DNA of 64,000 nucleotides, taken from assembly GCF_003086295.3 (NCBI RefSeq), contig NC_092048.1, positions 42,036,425 through 42,100,424 on the forward strand, written 5' to 3'. A program made the translations under genes and the position numbers. This DNA is from Arachis hypogaea (Eukaryota > Streptophyta > Magnoliopsida > Fabales > Fabaceae). Under the pieces are notes generated by a model. The model searched no databases and was not told where the DNA came from. It saw only the letters and a program-made list of their open reading frames with translations. Shown in pieces: positions 1-11,965 of this stretch (position 1 is its first letter; every line of letters begins with the position of its first letter).

Positions 1-180
1 TCTATTTTATTATTTAAATTATCGACGTTTACCGTCGATAATTTTAAATGGTTTAGATTACTTTCTAAAATCAAATAAACGGTGTAGATTTAATGTATAA
101 AATAGACACTTAGCATGTTGCTTTTTTTAAAATTAAAATCGACGAACTTGCCGTCGATTTTTATAACTAAAAACAAAGAC
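1..180. repeat. CACTA subterminal repeat region, left side
   Basis: Inverted pairs such as ATCGACG...CGTCGAT occur around positions 22-42 and 138-160 in AT-rich sequence. The same core recurs at 8795-9174. Such repeats are transposase-binding regions in known CACTA elements; that role is inferred here. Confidence 0.55.
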
Positions 181-3010
181 ACGTGTCCATTTTTCGCTCC
201 AAAGTTCAGAAACACCATTTCATCACTAACCCCCAAATTCACACCATTTTCATCACTAACCCCGCGTCCACTTCCCCCAAATTTCCCATTTCAATACTAA
301 CCCCCAAATTCACACAATTTTCAACCATCATTCTCCGCTGCCGTCTTCGCTCCGTCATGGTTGTGCCTCTTGCTCGCGCCGCTGTCACGCTTTGTTGCTG
401 CCGTGCCGCTGTCGCTCCCACGTTCGTGCCACTGTCGCTCCTTTTACTCGGGCTTCCGTCGCTCTGTTGCTGTTGTGCCGCCTTCGCTCTTTCTCTCTGT
501 TGCTGATGTCGCTCCTCCTACTTTGGTCATTCTCTGCTCTCTCTCAATCGAGCAAAGCCAACTTCGACTATCATTACTATTTCAAGAATTTAGGACTAAC
601 GCTACCTAGAAATTTGTTAACAAGCATGCATTTGGAATACCTAATCGTTATATGAACATGTTGTGTGTTCAAAATCAATATACATATTTTCAGTTTGTGA
701 TTTTCTAAATTGAAAATAAGAATTTATTTGTACCATATTGTACCATATATTTATACGAACAGTGTTTAACTTTCATGAGATGTATAATTATGTAAGGTGG
801 GGAAAATACAAGTGAGAAAAATTTTGATTGATATAACCATTTATATGAATATATGGCTTTGTTTTGTACTAATTAACTAGTACCTGACTCAAGTTTAGTT
901 ATAATTTCACATTTTTGTTTTCAACACACAATATTAAATTACCAATCTCTATCCTGTTATTGTTATCTTTCTTGTCTATCTTTTGTTTAGTTATAATAAA
1001 TTTCTGTAATTGCTATCACAGGTTCACCGAGCATGTATCGAGAGTGAGATTATATCATTACTAGATCATTCGTTTCTTCTAACATTGTACACTTCATTTG
1101 AGGTAACTTTTCTTTTTCTTGTGTATAAATGTCATGGCTCCTTTTTAAAATCCAGAAATCCTCAGTGCTATAAACATGTCACTTGAACTTAGGATGAATC
1201 TATTGAAAAACATGACAAAATTTATGACAAAGTCCATTAAGTATTACATACAAAATTACATAAAAAATATGTTAATGAGTATGATTGACATAGGATCCTT
1301 CCAAAGTGGTAGGGAGTAGTTAGTTTATAAGCTTATATTCAACACTTTCCCTGTCTTCATTGTTCTATCCATCTTGCAAGGTCTACGATCAGAACCATCT
1401 ACTTCATTCACTTAATAGTAGAGTAGATGTGGCATATAGTGGAGGATCAAACAACCGGCACGAGACACACACTACGCTGTTGATTAATGGTTCTAATGTT
1501 TCCTTTGTCTTTATAGACTTCCACCCATGTATGTTTGATTACTGACTTTTGTGCAGGGGAGAGTTGTTTGCATTACTCGACAAGGTATGAAGATTTTCAA
1601 AGAGGATTTAACAAGGTACTTTTTGTTTCCATTTTTCATTATTTCGTTGCTAGTATTGGAATCTATCATCTCATGCCTTTAACAACTTATAGTTTTATTA
1701 TAAGTTAAACAATTGATTAATCAAAATAGTAATTAGCTTTTGTGTTAGAATACATAGCTAAGTTATAATTCGTTAACTACTGATTATTATGATATAATTA
1801 CGAGTAGTTCCTAATTATTCCTATACTAACTGTGTGCCTCAATCGATTACATGGAGCCGAATATATACTAATCATATAATAAATCAAGCTATAGCTTGGG
1901 AGGCCTAACTACAGCTACTAAATCATTATACTCATTTCATCTAATTATATAATCTTTCTAAACATTATTAAAGATATATGTCTATATTTATTATAAATTC
2001 ATATTGTAGACCCTTCTATATGTTGTTAGCTTCTATCATATCTTCATAGGAGAGAATAACACTATAGCCTGTAGGTTTTTTCAAATAACATGTTCTAAAA
2101 TATTTTCATTTTTGTTTACTCAATTTAAAATTGTTTATGCCTCTTTTTAAAAATAACAGAGATGATTATTCTTTAATTTGATTTCTTTCCACTGTTTCTT
2201 GTTTAAAAATGTGCCAGTTCCTCCTTTTCCAACTTCTAATTTCATGTGAAAATAAATATTATTGTTGCTGTCTTCATGTGGTTTCCAGTTTATTTATTTT
2301 TGTTATTGTTTTTGCTCTTTTGTAAAGCAGTAGTGAAGATTGACGTAAAATAAGGCAGGAGGATAGTAAGTAGCAACCAATGTATTTTGCTTTCCTTTGA
2401 TATTCAACAGTTTTTTGTTTAATGGTTACTAATTAAATTTTAACTTGGTGAATTATCTTCCACATACATAAATAAATCAATGCTATTTGTGCTTTTGTAA
2501 ATAAAATCAAACTTGAGAAATGGAGTCCAATCTTCATATCAAGTCTTAGAAGATTTTGTTTATCTAGACATTTTTCATTCTGCCTCTAATTTAGCTCGTT
2601 AGCTTTCTACACTATGTTATGAAAATATCCTATTGACTTTTAGAAACTACTCCTAGTAGCTTTTTGGTTTGGGAGGGTTTTTCTTTTATTATTTTTTATG
2701 TGCAGAGTTAAATTGAATAAAAAACAAAAGATGATCACTAAATTTATAGAGAATACATGACATAATCACAAGTATTATCAAAGTTGTAGTGGTATCCATT
2801 TACACTATCAACTAATTTTCTAAGATATGCATTTTTCTTAATATAAAGGCCAATTTTATATTATCAAATTACCTCTCCATACTGCAGGAGGCACCACCTT
2901 TCCAGAAGTGACATTACGCTTGGTAAGTTGCTTATAGAACCCTCTTTTTTACTTTATGCATTGTTTAAATTATTTGATTAAAGTAAAAATACATGAGAAG
3001 AGAACTTGCC
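181..3010. other. CACTA interior without recognisable gene
   Basis: Positions 200-330 hold a few copies of a short phrase (CACTAACCC...AAATTCACA). Positions 340-560 are C/T-rich and GC-rich with imperfect CCGCTGTCGCTCC-like repeats, giving short overlapping frames that look compositional rather than coding. The remaining sequence to 3010 is AT-rich, with no frame over about 60 codons and no protein similarity I recognise. It could include introns of a decayed transposon gene. Confidence 0.5.
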
Positions 3011-3472
3011 TGTAACAGCCCAGACCACCCGCTAGCACGATATTGTCCGCTTTGGCACACAAGGCCTCACAGTTTTGCCTTTGACGATAGGGATGATAGC
3101 CGAAGTCCCCCACACTCACTCGTCAAAACGCGTCAAGCTAGGGAGAGGTATCCACACCCTTATAAGGCATGCTTCGTTCCCCTCTCCAACCGATGTGGGC
3201 CTTACAATCCACCCCCCCTAAGGGAGTCCAGCGCCCTCGCTGGCACATCAATCCGGGTTCTGGCTCTGATACCATCTGTAACAGCCCAGACCACCCGCTA
3301 GCACGATATTGTCCGCTTTGGCACACAAGGCCTTACGGTTTTGCCTTTGACGATAGGGATGATAGCCGAAGCCCCCCACACTCACTCGTCAAAACGCGTC
3401 ATGCTAGGGAGAGGTATCCACACCTTTATAAGGCATGCTTCGTTCTCCTCTCTAACTGATGTGGGCCTTACA
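3011..3472 (-). mobile_element. Miniature LTR retroelement (TRIM): LTR, 70-bp interior, LTR
   Basis: Two LTR copies of 196 bp (3011-3206 and 3277-3472) flank a 70-bp interior (3207-3276). On the minus strand each LTR reads TGTAAGGCCC...GGCTGTTACA. Two bases after the upstream LTR comes TGGTATCAGAGCC, the classical initiator-Met tRNA primer-binding site. The interior then has a short dyad (CCAGCG...CGCTGG) and a G-rich polypurine run just before the downstream LTR. There is no room for protein, so mobility would need proteins from another element. This matches the TRIM class; I do not assign a named family. Confidence 0.75.
3207..3276 (-). other. TRIM interior: tRNA-iMet PBS, dyad and polypurine tract
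   Basis: On the minus strand the interval runs PBS (TGGTATCAGAGCC, near 3274-3262), a 6-bp stem dyad near 3228-3243, then CTTAGGGGGGGTGGAT against the next LTR. All priming signals of a retroelement are packed into 70 bp. Confidence 0.65.
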
Positions 3473-3529
3473 ATCCACCCCCCTAAGGGAGTCCAACGCC
3501 CTCGCTGGCACATCGATCCGGGTTCCGGT

Positions 3530-4290
3530 TGTCATATATGCTTCATTCCCCTCTCGGTGACAGAGGCGCGCCACATGGCTCCATGGACGGACAGCGATGG
3601 CGGCGCGGATTGGGTAGCGGCAGCAACGTGGCCACCTTCCCCCTTTCTTCTCCGATCTCCTCTACTCCCCCTCAGATTCCTCTTTCTTTCTGTTTCTTTC
3701 TTTGTGCCGTATGTTTTGTTAGGAAGGGGAAACAAGGGCGGCTGCTGTTAGAAGGGAGGGGCTGCAGCAGTTGTGAGGAAACCGGGTCGTGGGTTATGGT
3801 TTCAGGGTTAGGGTTTCATCATTTTGAAAATTAGGGTTAGGGACATTTTAGTAATTTCACTTAAAAATAAGGATAATATAAAAATTAGAAATAAATTCTG
3901 ATCAAACAAAATTAATGTATAGAAATACTATTTGCTCCTCCGTTTTGCAAATTATTTTCAATAAAATGCCCAAATCTAAAAATTAGAAATAATATACTTA
4001 ATTTCTTCATTTTCCAAAATAGCAGTAATAATATTTAAAATATTACTTATCTAATCCAAATCATATAAAATCCTTATTATTTTCATAACTATCAACCTTA
4101 TACTTTAAATATAGAAAATAATCTAATAGTTATAAAATTGGATAATAATCATAACTTATCTCAAGTTCAATAAATCAAACTTGCCTTAATTATCCTTAAT
4201 AAAATAATCTCTGAAATTAAGGCTATAAATAACTATATGATTTGAGACTTGATCATAAAAAGACTTTTCAAAGATTCTGGGTTTTACATT
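3530..4290 (-). repeat. Gypsy-type 3' LTR fragment
   Basis: On the minus strand, sequence just upstream of 4290 reads TTCGAGGGCGAAAATTTTTA followed by a purine-rich run, the usual 3' end of plant Ty3/gypsy internal regions. The LTR then starts TGTAAAACCC at 4290. It continues through an AT-rich stretch and a block with two TTAGGG-like words (3804-3836) into GC-rich sequence near 3550-3660. The LTR 3' end is not certain: 3530-3555 resembles a piece of the TRIM LTR and may be the junction. Confidence 0.5.
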
Positions 4291-7200
4291 CTACCCACCT
4301 TATAAAAATTTTCGCCCTCGAAAATTGATACAAAATGAAAGAAATTCCATAACAGTTCACCCTTGAACACATTTAAGGAAGAAGCAAAAATATCTCAAAA
4401 TATAGTCATATATACGATTTTCAAATACTTGGATGGTCGTATGCATAAAGATACAAAGGCTGGAGTGTGATTGTAAAGCAAACATTATAAGATAGGCTCA
4501 ATGTACAAGGTCATATGATCTCAATGCCTCACAAAACTTGAGGTGCCAAAATAGGGTGTAAATCAAGATAGGCGTTCACAAAGCAAAGATGACATGGTTC
4601 AAACATGTGATAGTAAAGCAAGGCATCGAAGGCTATAAACATGATGCGGTTAAAACGACGTGCTTAACATCCGCACACTAATCTCATATCAACCTCAAGG
4701 CTTCAACTTTCCAACTCCATCCAGCACTTTTCAACCTCATAGCCAATCATAAGCCTAACACCCGCAAGCTCATTTGCAAGGGACAAAACACCCACAACTC
4801 ATCATAACGTTACACACCTACCGCTTCACCTTCCATATACACATATCACGTCTTAAAGAACTAACGCATCGCGTTACGTATACGTCTACAAGTCGCACTT
4901 GATATCAAAACAATTCTCGAATCTACTCAGAAGGATACAAGATTTAGAAAGGAGAGCCAAATGTCAAGGATAGTACTCATAGATTTGAGAGAATGTATCC
5001 AATCTTCACATAAACAAAGACGCTCAAGCAATGAAGTTTGCTAGACACAATTTTATTGACAACTTCAAAAATAACCCTTGGATCAAGAAAAACCCAACAG
5101 GACAAATAAGAAGAAAGTCAAGCATTGGTTTGAAACAAATTCAAGCTAAGTCGAAGAAGTATGAGGTTTACAGAAGAGAATATCTCAAACCCAAGACAAG
5201 GCTCACAGAACTCAAGAGCATGATTAAAATACTTTCGAATACTCTGTTCGTTAAAAAGTCAAAAATTTGCGGAAAAATCACTTCGCAGGCTAACAGAAAA
5301 GTTAAGCAACAACCATTCTTCAAGAGAGTATCAAAAGCATAAACGTGGCTTTGCTTTAATACAAGTTCATGTTGAAGTATATTATATAGAGTTTTAAAAC
5401 AACATGTACACAGGTTTGGTTAAGCGCTAAAATATTTCCTCAAATACTTTAGAAAGATAGTTACGTGCATAGCTTAACCAAAAGCAGTTCATGAAAACTT
5501 GGAAGTAATCAAATGCTTATTCAAAAATTCCAAAAATTCATATTCAAACAAGCATGTATATCATTTATAGCAAGGACAAAAGAGGAAGTTAAACTTCTTT
5601 TAGAAAAGAAATTCCGAAGTAAAAATTTGCTTACAATTTGGTAAAGGAAATAAGCAATGCGTTACAAACGAACCGATTTCCACTAAACAAGGAAGCTTTC
5701 CAAAACCTCATTTAAAATAGCGCATGCCACTTTAAAACAACTTTGTCAAAGTTGAACGATGGTTTCCATTACAATCAAGCAGTTGAAAAATAAATTTAGT
5801 TTAGAACTGCTTTAAAGAGAATTCAAAACTTCTTTAAAAAGTTTAAAACAAGACTCCAAAAGTGTTCTTGAAATCACCATCTCAGAAGGATATTCAAGGA
5901 GATTAGAATGTACTTAAAAGGAGTCAAGCCATACTAGAAAGGATCTTAAATCAAGATAGTTCAAACAAGATCCACTAGGCATGAGGCATCAAACAAGCTT
6001 TCAATTGATTCAAAAGAATGCGAAAGTCATAGGAAAATACAACCCAATCATTAGTAATTTCCCAAGGATAAATTTTGACTAAAAACTCTTGTAAAGACAA
6101 TGAGAATATACGATGCACTATTTTGAAACGAATCAAACTAACTCACATAAGAATGAGATTCACAAGGTTGGAAAAACCAAGATCAATAGTAATGCTCACA
6201 AGATGTAAGAGATCAGTTAAAAACAAGGTCAAGCATGACATTCATGGAGATGGAAAGCTTAAGAGAGAACGAGTTCGCTCATAAGAAGAAAGCCATGAGT
6301 CCAACATTTTCAAAAGAACAACAATGGCATAAGCCATGTAGTATGCTAAATCAAACTCAAATCAAAATGAATTAAGTAAAGTTTATCAAACGAAACTCAA
6401 CCGAGACAAAAGTGGTAAATCTTTTCTTTTCAAAATTTTGAAAAATATCTAAATACATAATCAAATGAAGATGTGCACTGGAGCTATAGTAGAATTACTA
6501 GAAAGTCAATTTACTTTTAAAGTAAGTGCAGTTCCGTAAACCAGTAAAAGTACATGCGAGGTATTAGAGATAAATAGTTATTAAACTGTATAAGAAATCT
6601 TCAAAGATTCATATATAGATAAGTACATATCTAATCAACAGCAACTTTATAAAAATCTCAAAATTGGCTGTAATTCACTGTCAAATAAGAGGAACACCGA
6701 ATCAACAATTTCTCTAAGAACGGACTCGGACTCCAGAGTTAAAAAGCACAGCGCATTAAGACAAGTTCAAAACTATATCAAAGAATATTTGAATAAGGAA
6801 GAACTCAAATAGAGAAAGACAGATGTAACAAGGATTCCAAACAAGCATATGCAATTAAGATCAAACAAGAATGCATATGAATAGAGGAATAGAGTTAAAA
6901 AAAATCAAACTACTTTTTAAAAGGATTAGCAAACAAGAACTTCAAGTTAGGATACGAAAGAACAGGTCGACTCGAACAGAATTCAAGACACATAACTGAA
7001 TAGCCTCGAGAAATAGTTTCCAACATTCCCAAAACCCGCGATTCGCTTTACTCGAAACTCGTATATCATCTATGATAACCCATCAGTGCTTTCATATACA
7101 TAATTCACTAGTATTAAGCTGGCCAAACTTAATACCAAGAATTTTGCAATGCAAGACTAACAGCGTTAATCAATAGACCATCATGTGCATAAAGCTCTAA

Positions 7201-7302
7201 TTCTCGTCATTCGACAAGACCTAATACATGACAAATGCTCAGAGTATGCAATTGAAGCATAGTCGGTCCATTCCTCAGGCTCTACAGGAAGGACTGCTCT
7301 GA
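4291..7302 (-). other. Non-coding internal region of a gypsy-like element
   Basis: About 3 kb of A-rich sequence upstream (minus strand) of the 3' LTR fragment, with no gag, protease, RT or integrase signature in any frame. The few frames over 60 codons are lysine- and arginine-rich composition effects. This resembles large non-autonomous retrotransposon derivatives whose interior is non-coding. Confidence 0.4.
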
Positions 7303-7496
7303 AAGGCCCACATCGGTTGGAGAGGGGAACGAAGCATGCCTTATAAGGGTGTGGATACCTCTCCCTAGCATGACGCGTTTTGACGAGTGAGTGTGGGGGG
7401 GCTTCGGCTATCATCCCTATCGTCAAAGGCAAAACCGTGAGGCCTTGTGTGCCAAAGCGGACAATATCGTGCTAGCGGGTGGTCTGGACTGTTACA
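7303..7496 (+). repeat. Inverted TRIM LTR at right end of composite
   Basis: Reads AAGGCCCACATCGG...GGACTGTTACA on the plus strand and matches the 3011-3206 and 3277-3472 LTRs in reverse orientation, lacking only the first few bases. It is followed directly by TTGCC, matching the left flank at 3006-3010. Confidence 0.7.
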
Positions 7497-8794
7497 TTGC
7501 CTGTAATTTCTATGTTTAAACATAATCAATGTCTAAGTTGTGTGGATTGTGAACTATGTGTGTGTGTGCGCTTACTAATAATATAAGCCTAAAAGTGTGT
7601 TGCGAAGCATTTCAATAAGGTGAACTTGTCTTGTATTACTTTTGAATTTGTGTTGCTATCATAATTAAATGGTATTCTGTTGTGTATTACTGATGGATAC
7701 ATTATGGTTTATGGATTAGTGCTTTCTGATTCTTCTTGTTACTACTCTGCATGTTCCCTTTCTGATTTGGTGTATAAGGGTCTTTGAATAATCTTTCATT
7801 TTTCTGTAAATTTTATTTTCACTTCTTGCTTTTCAATTTATCTGTCCATTGTTAATAGATTGTAATAATATTGAGCTCCATTCAGCTTTTGATGCTGCAT
7901 TGCTTCAAAAATCAATCAATATATATAGACTCCATTTAGAATAAAAAGAAGCAGATATTTTTTTGTTTGGCCACCTAAGTATTTTAAAGCATATATTTTT
8001 CTGCATTAATATTTCTCTTGCCTTGTTTTTAGTTTGTAATTTTGTGCATCTATACTTTGGTTTATCCATAATCATGGCCATCATTTTTTTTGTGTGATCA
8101 GATCATGTAAAACATTATTCAGCCTTGGCTTGTTCTTTAATCATAACATGTGATGTTTGTTCAAAATTTGACTATTCAGACAACATAGAGTCATAGACAA
8201 GAAGAAATAGAGTAAATAAAAAAAGAACAATTTTCTTATATGTGATAATAATAACAATAATAATCAAGGCCAAGAAAGTGCGTGGTAAAAACTGAAAAGA
8301 AATTTGTAGCTTGAACCATTCAAAAGTTCAGGAAGAAAGGTGATTATTATCAAAATTTGCTTTTAATATATACATGGATAGTGGTAATGTTTCTAAACCT
8401 ATTCTGCAGCCAACAGGACAACCACAGAGCTCTCAAAGGGAGGATGATTCTGACAATCTTGACGACTCAGATGATTATTTAGACGAGTATGAGTAAGGTT
8501 ATTTACTTTGCTTTGAATATTTTGTGTTATTAGTGAATTGCAATTTAAACGAATATAAGTCTGAGTTTAGTTATTTATCTTGTTTTGAGTTTTTATGTTA
8601 GAGGATTATTTATTATTTTGATAAGTTTGTAAACTCATTATCTAATATTTAGTATAAATTTTATTCTTATATTTAAAAGTTTATTTGTCTTGTTATCTAA
8701 TATTTTGTATACATTTTATTTCTATATTTAAAATTTTATTTGCATTAATTGTCTACTATTTTTTAAATAGAAAAAATAATTAAAATATATGGCT
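7497..8794. other. CACTA interior, right part
   Basis: AT-rich sequence continuing the CACTA element after the composite insertion. Apart from the short acidic frame at 8374-8496 I see no coding signal, tandem repeat or regulatory element. Confidence 0.4.
8374..8496 (+). CDS. Short acidic frame, possible last exon of a CACTA protein
   Basis: An ATG-to-TAA frame of 40 codons. The C-terminal half is strongly acidic (runs such as REDDSDNLDDSDDYLDEYE). A CTGCAG just inside the frame (8405-8410) could be a splice acceptor, so the real exon may begin near 8411. Acidic C-termini occur in some CACTA-encoded proteins, and the position near the element end fits a terminal exon. No domain is visible and the remaining exons were not found. 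It could be chance. Confidence 0.25.
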   Translation: MDSGNVSKPILQPTGQPQSSQREDDSDNLDDSDDYLDEYE

Positions 8795-9174
8795 ATTAAA
8801 ATCGACGCTAACGTTGTCACTTTTTAAATTTAAAATAGACAAAAGAAAACAAAATATAGACAACGAACTTGTCGACATTTTAGTAATTAAATCGATGGCT
8901 TATTTGTCGATTTTAATGAAACAAATATTGACGGCAAACCTGTCAATTTTATTAAACAGGTAAAATTCTCAAACTCATATTATAAACGGAAAGATTGTCG
9001 ATTTTATTGAATTATTATCGGCGGCCTGGAAAGCCATCATTTTTATTAGAATTTTGAAAAGTCGACAAGCCTAATAGGGACCACATCCGCCCTTGATTTT
9101 TCTATCGATTTTTAATATTATCGATAGCCTAGCCGTCAATTTGGTCGTCGATTTTAACGGTGTTTCTTGTAGTG
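8795..9174. repeat. CACTA right subterminal repeats and terminal inverted repeat
   Basis: At least eight copies of a TCGAC/GTCGA core in both orientations (for example near 8801, 8869, 8892, 8916, 8998, 9062, 9105 and 9146) lead to the terminus TTTCTTGTAGTG ending at 9174. Confidence 0.65.
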
Positions 9175-9994
9175 GTAATAGATTGACCATATTCAATCAT
9201 TCATGTTGTGTATACAATTACATAGTATTAGGAGATTATATTTAGACCATAAATAAGTCAAATCAATATGTGGGCTATAAAATAAACACGATTCGATAAG
9301 GTGAATATATTTTTATTAGGCCATTAGCAACAAATATAATGTTCCAAAGACAACCAATATATTCACGCACAAGTGTTAATAGGGTAGAAATAAGATTACT
9401 ACCAATATTGTAGATAATATATATCACAATGTTAAATTCAAACATATATATTGATAAATCCTATAACATTATTCTATCATAAGTAATTGTTAGATTTAAC
9501 TCAAAACATTACAGATATTGATGATACACTTAGTCAAAAATATTTTTATGTTATTTGCCAAACTTTTTGAAGAGTGTGTAATATTTTTATCATTGGTTTA
9601 TTATTTTGATTTTTAAGTTCAAATCATTATAACACAAGGTCTAATGCACATGAAAGTATATGAAATAGATTTTGGTTGTTCAGAACTTTAAGGTTCATGG
9701 AGTTTAAGGTTATCATAAGGTTTATTTAAAAGGTTTTATTTAATCTAAGTAATTAGATTAGTAATTGAGTTTGTTAATATTATTTAAATCAGACTGAATT
9801 ATATAACTAATCCTTAAAAAGCCTCGAATCATGCAGGTAAAAAGATATTCCAAAGGGCTAATAGACACGTTAATTCTGGTGAACAAACAAATATGGGTAT
9901 ATGTACATGGCAATTTATTTTCTTAAACGGACGTTTGAATGAGGATAAAAAAGCAGATAACATAATGATATCTAACCTGTGATTTTCTGGACTT
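9175..9994. other. AT-rich spacer without gene
   Basis: No coding frame, repeat or RNA signature that I can support. It may contain the 5' end and first intron of the Helitron gene that becomes recognisable at 9995. Confidence 0.4.
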
Positions 9995-11119
9995 TGCAGA
10001 ATATATGCAGATGGGATATGCAATGTATAAATGTGAACATTGTGTTGCTCTCTTTTGGTATGATGAGAGGTTAAATAAGAATACAACACAGCAAATCTTA
10101 AGTTCATTTTATGTTGTAAAGGAGGGTAGTGTAACTTCCACACCTACCAGAAGCCCCTAAAGTGTTGTATGAGCTATTGTTCAATAATACTCCGAAGAGC
10201 AAGTATTTTTGAAATAACATTAGATCATACAACAGCATGTTCCAGTTCACATCGATGGGTGCAAAAATAGATCGTGATTTAAATACTTCCAGAGGTCCAC
10301 CTACATTTACCCTTTTGGGGGAGAACTATTATTTAATAGGAAGTCTCATACCGCCAAAAGGATACGTGACGAAGTTTGCTGAATTGTATATTTTTGATAC
10401 ACAGAATGAGATCAACAATCACTTAGCTGCTATCCGGTAAGTAGTAGGTGTATGCTTTTATGTTGTACCATAAAAACCTTTTAGAATATAGAATAAGTTT
10501 TGTTAGAGTATATTGCTATATTTAAGTTACCACATATGCTGCTTTCATTGTTTTGTAGGGGTGAAGATAAAAAATAAATATATGAAGATATTGTCAGAGA
10601 CTTAAAGAAGATGCTGGATGAGAACAATGTATTGGTGAAGGAATTTTTTATGGTTAGAGATTTGGTCACCAAAGATTAAAATACCACAGTTAAGCTTAGA
10701 TTAATGGGCAAAAGAGGAAAAGATCGTAGAAGATACAACTTACCTTCAACAGATGAGGTTGCCACATTAGTTGTGGATGACTTTGATATAGATAAGACTA
10801 ATAGGAATATTGTGGTTGAGACACAAAGTGAAAAATTACAAAGGATCAACCAACTTAACCCAGCTTATCTGGGATTACAATATCCTTTGTTATTTCGTTT
10901 TGGAGATGACGGATACAAAAAAGATATACCTCTTAATAAATGTAATCAAAATTGAGGGAAATGGCGCCAAGAGGTGTCAATAAGAGAATTCTTTGCATTT
11001 AGGATACAAGAAAGGTTAGCTGATCGTTCCCTGTTGTTATATTCAAGGTGACTCTTCTAGCAATTTTTGGTTGATGTGTATTCGATGATTTGAATCGTCT
11101 CAGTTAAACTATATAAGGC

Positions 11120-11965
11120 TTGACCAAAGGAATAAAGGAAGCAGTTTTGAGTGGGGAAACATTACCGTCATCGCACGGCAAACATTTTGTATTCCCTTCA
11201 TCATTTACAAGAGGGCCAAGATACATGATTCAAAACTATCAGGATGTAATGACAATTTGTAAGGCGGTGGGTTATCCACACCTCTTTGTTACATTCACAT
11301 GTAATCTTAAATGGCCTTAAGTGGAAGACTTCCTTAAGAATAGAGAATTAAATGCAGAAGATAGACTTGACATAGTTTGCAGAGCATTCAAGAATAAATT
11401 GGATATATTGATTAAAGACATTCGAGCAAACAAGGTATTTAATTATACAAGTTATGAAACAAATAATTATATGTTTCATTGTTCCAGCCCTGAGATGTAA
11501 TTGTGTGTATTTGATGGATAAATTATTATTCACGCAGTTGTATATACCATCAGGTTTCAAAAAATAGGATTACAACATGCATATATACTATTATTCTTAT
11601 ACAAGGATGACAAGTATCCAATTGCTGACGACATTGACAAAATCATCTCAGCTGAGATATCGGAAAATGAGCTAGATCCTGAATACTATGAAGCTGTGGA
11701 GAAGCACATAATACACGGCCCATGTGGGATGGCTAAGAAAGATTCACCATGTATAGAGAATGGTAAGTGCATACATTGCTTCCCCAAGAGATTTGTTGAG
11801 TGCTCAATTGTCGTTGATGATGGTTATCCAGTCTACAAATGCAGGGAAAATGGAAGGACTATAAACAAGTCTAGAGTTGATCTTGACAATCAATATGTGA
11901 TTCCACATAATAAGCTACTATTCATGAGATATGGGGCTCACATAAATGTTGAGTGGTGTAACTAA
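11120..11965 (+). pseudogene. Helitron Rep nuclease core with altered HUH motif
   Basis: The segment contains the conserved SSFTRGPRYMIQNYQDVMTI block (11204-11263) and FVTFTCNLKWP (11287-11319), then a stop. After a probable intron the frame resumes with the region that normally holds the two metal-binding histidines (HUH). Here it reads H-A-Y at 11576-11584 instead of the usual H-x-H. Downstream, a cysteine/histidine-rich block (HGPCGMAKKDSPC, then CIHCFPKRF) is preserved at 11710-11791. Loss of the second histidine would be expected to abolish single-strand cleavage, in line with the stops around it. Confidence 0.7.

Larger units (their letters stand above)
3011..7496. mobile_element. Composite insertion bounded by inverted TRIM LTRs, TSD TTGCC
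   Basis: The insert begins TGTAACAGCCC (3011) and ends GGACTGTTACA (7496). These are the same ~195-bp LTR in opposite orientations. The flanks carry a direct 5-bp repeat, TTGCC at 3006-3010 and at 7497-7501, so the whole 4.5 kb appears to have integrated as one unit into the CACTA element. Inside, from left to right, are a complete tiny TRIM, a partial further LTR piece, a gypsy LTR fragment with about 3 kb of non-coding internal sequence, then the inverted LTR. Ordinary LTR elements have direct, not inverted, LTRs. Confidence 0.6.
1..9174. mobile_element. CACTA (En/Spm-type) DNA transposon, left end outside window
   Basis: The right terminus reads TTTCTTGTAGTG at 9163-9174, the reverse complement of the CACTACAAGAAA terminal inverted repeat common in plant CACTA elements. 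Both ends of the interval (1-180 and 8795-9174) are packed with direct and inverted copies of a short TCGACG/CGTCGA-type motif in AT-rich sequence, as expected of CACTA subterminal repeats. The left terminus is not in the window, so length and the 3-bp target duplication cannot be checked. No long transposase frame is visible, so this copy is probably non-autonomous or decayed. A second element (3011-7496) is inserted in it. Confidence 0.7.

Noticed and set aside
183..655. Several overlapping frames rich in Leu, Ser, Arg and Cys
   Set aside because: Overlapping frames in a C/T-rich repetitive stretch, with no domain and no support on either strand.
3795..3840. Telomere-like TTTAGGG/TTAGGG words
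   Set aside because: Only two or three isolated copies within an LTR fragment; not an interstitial telomere array.
5031..5342. 103-codon Lys/Arg-rich plus frame
   Set aside because: A-rich composition in the non-coding gypsy-like interior; no known domain and antisense to the element orientation.
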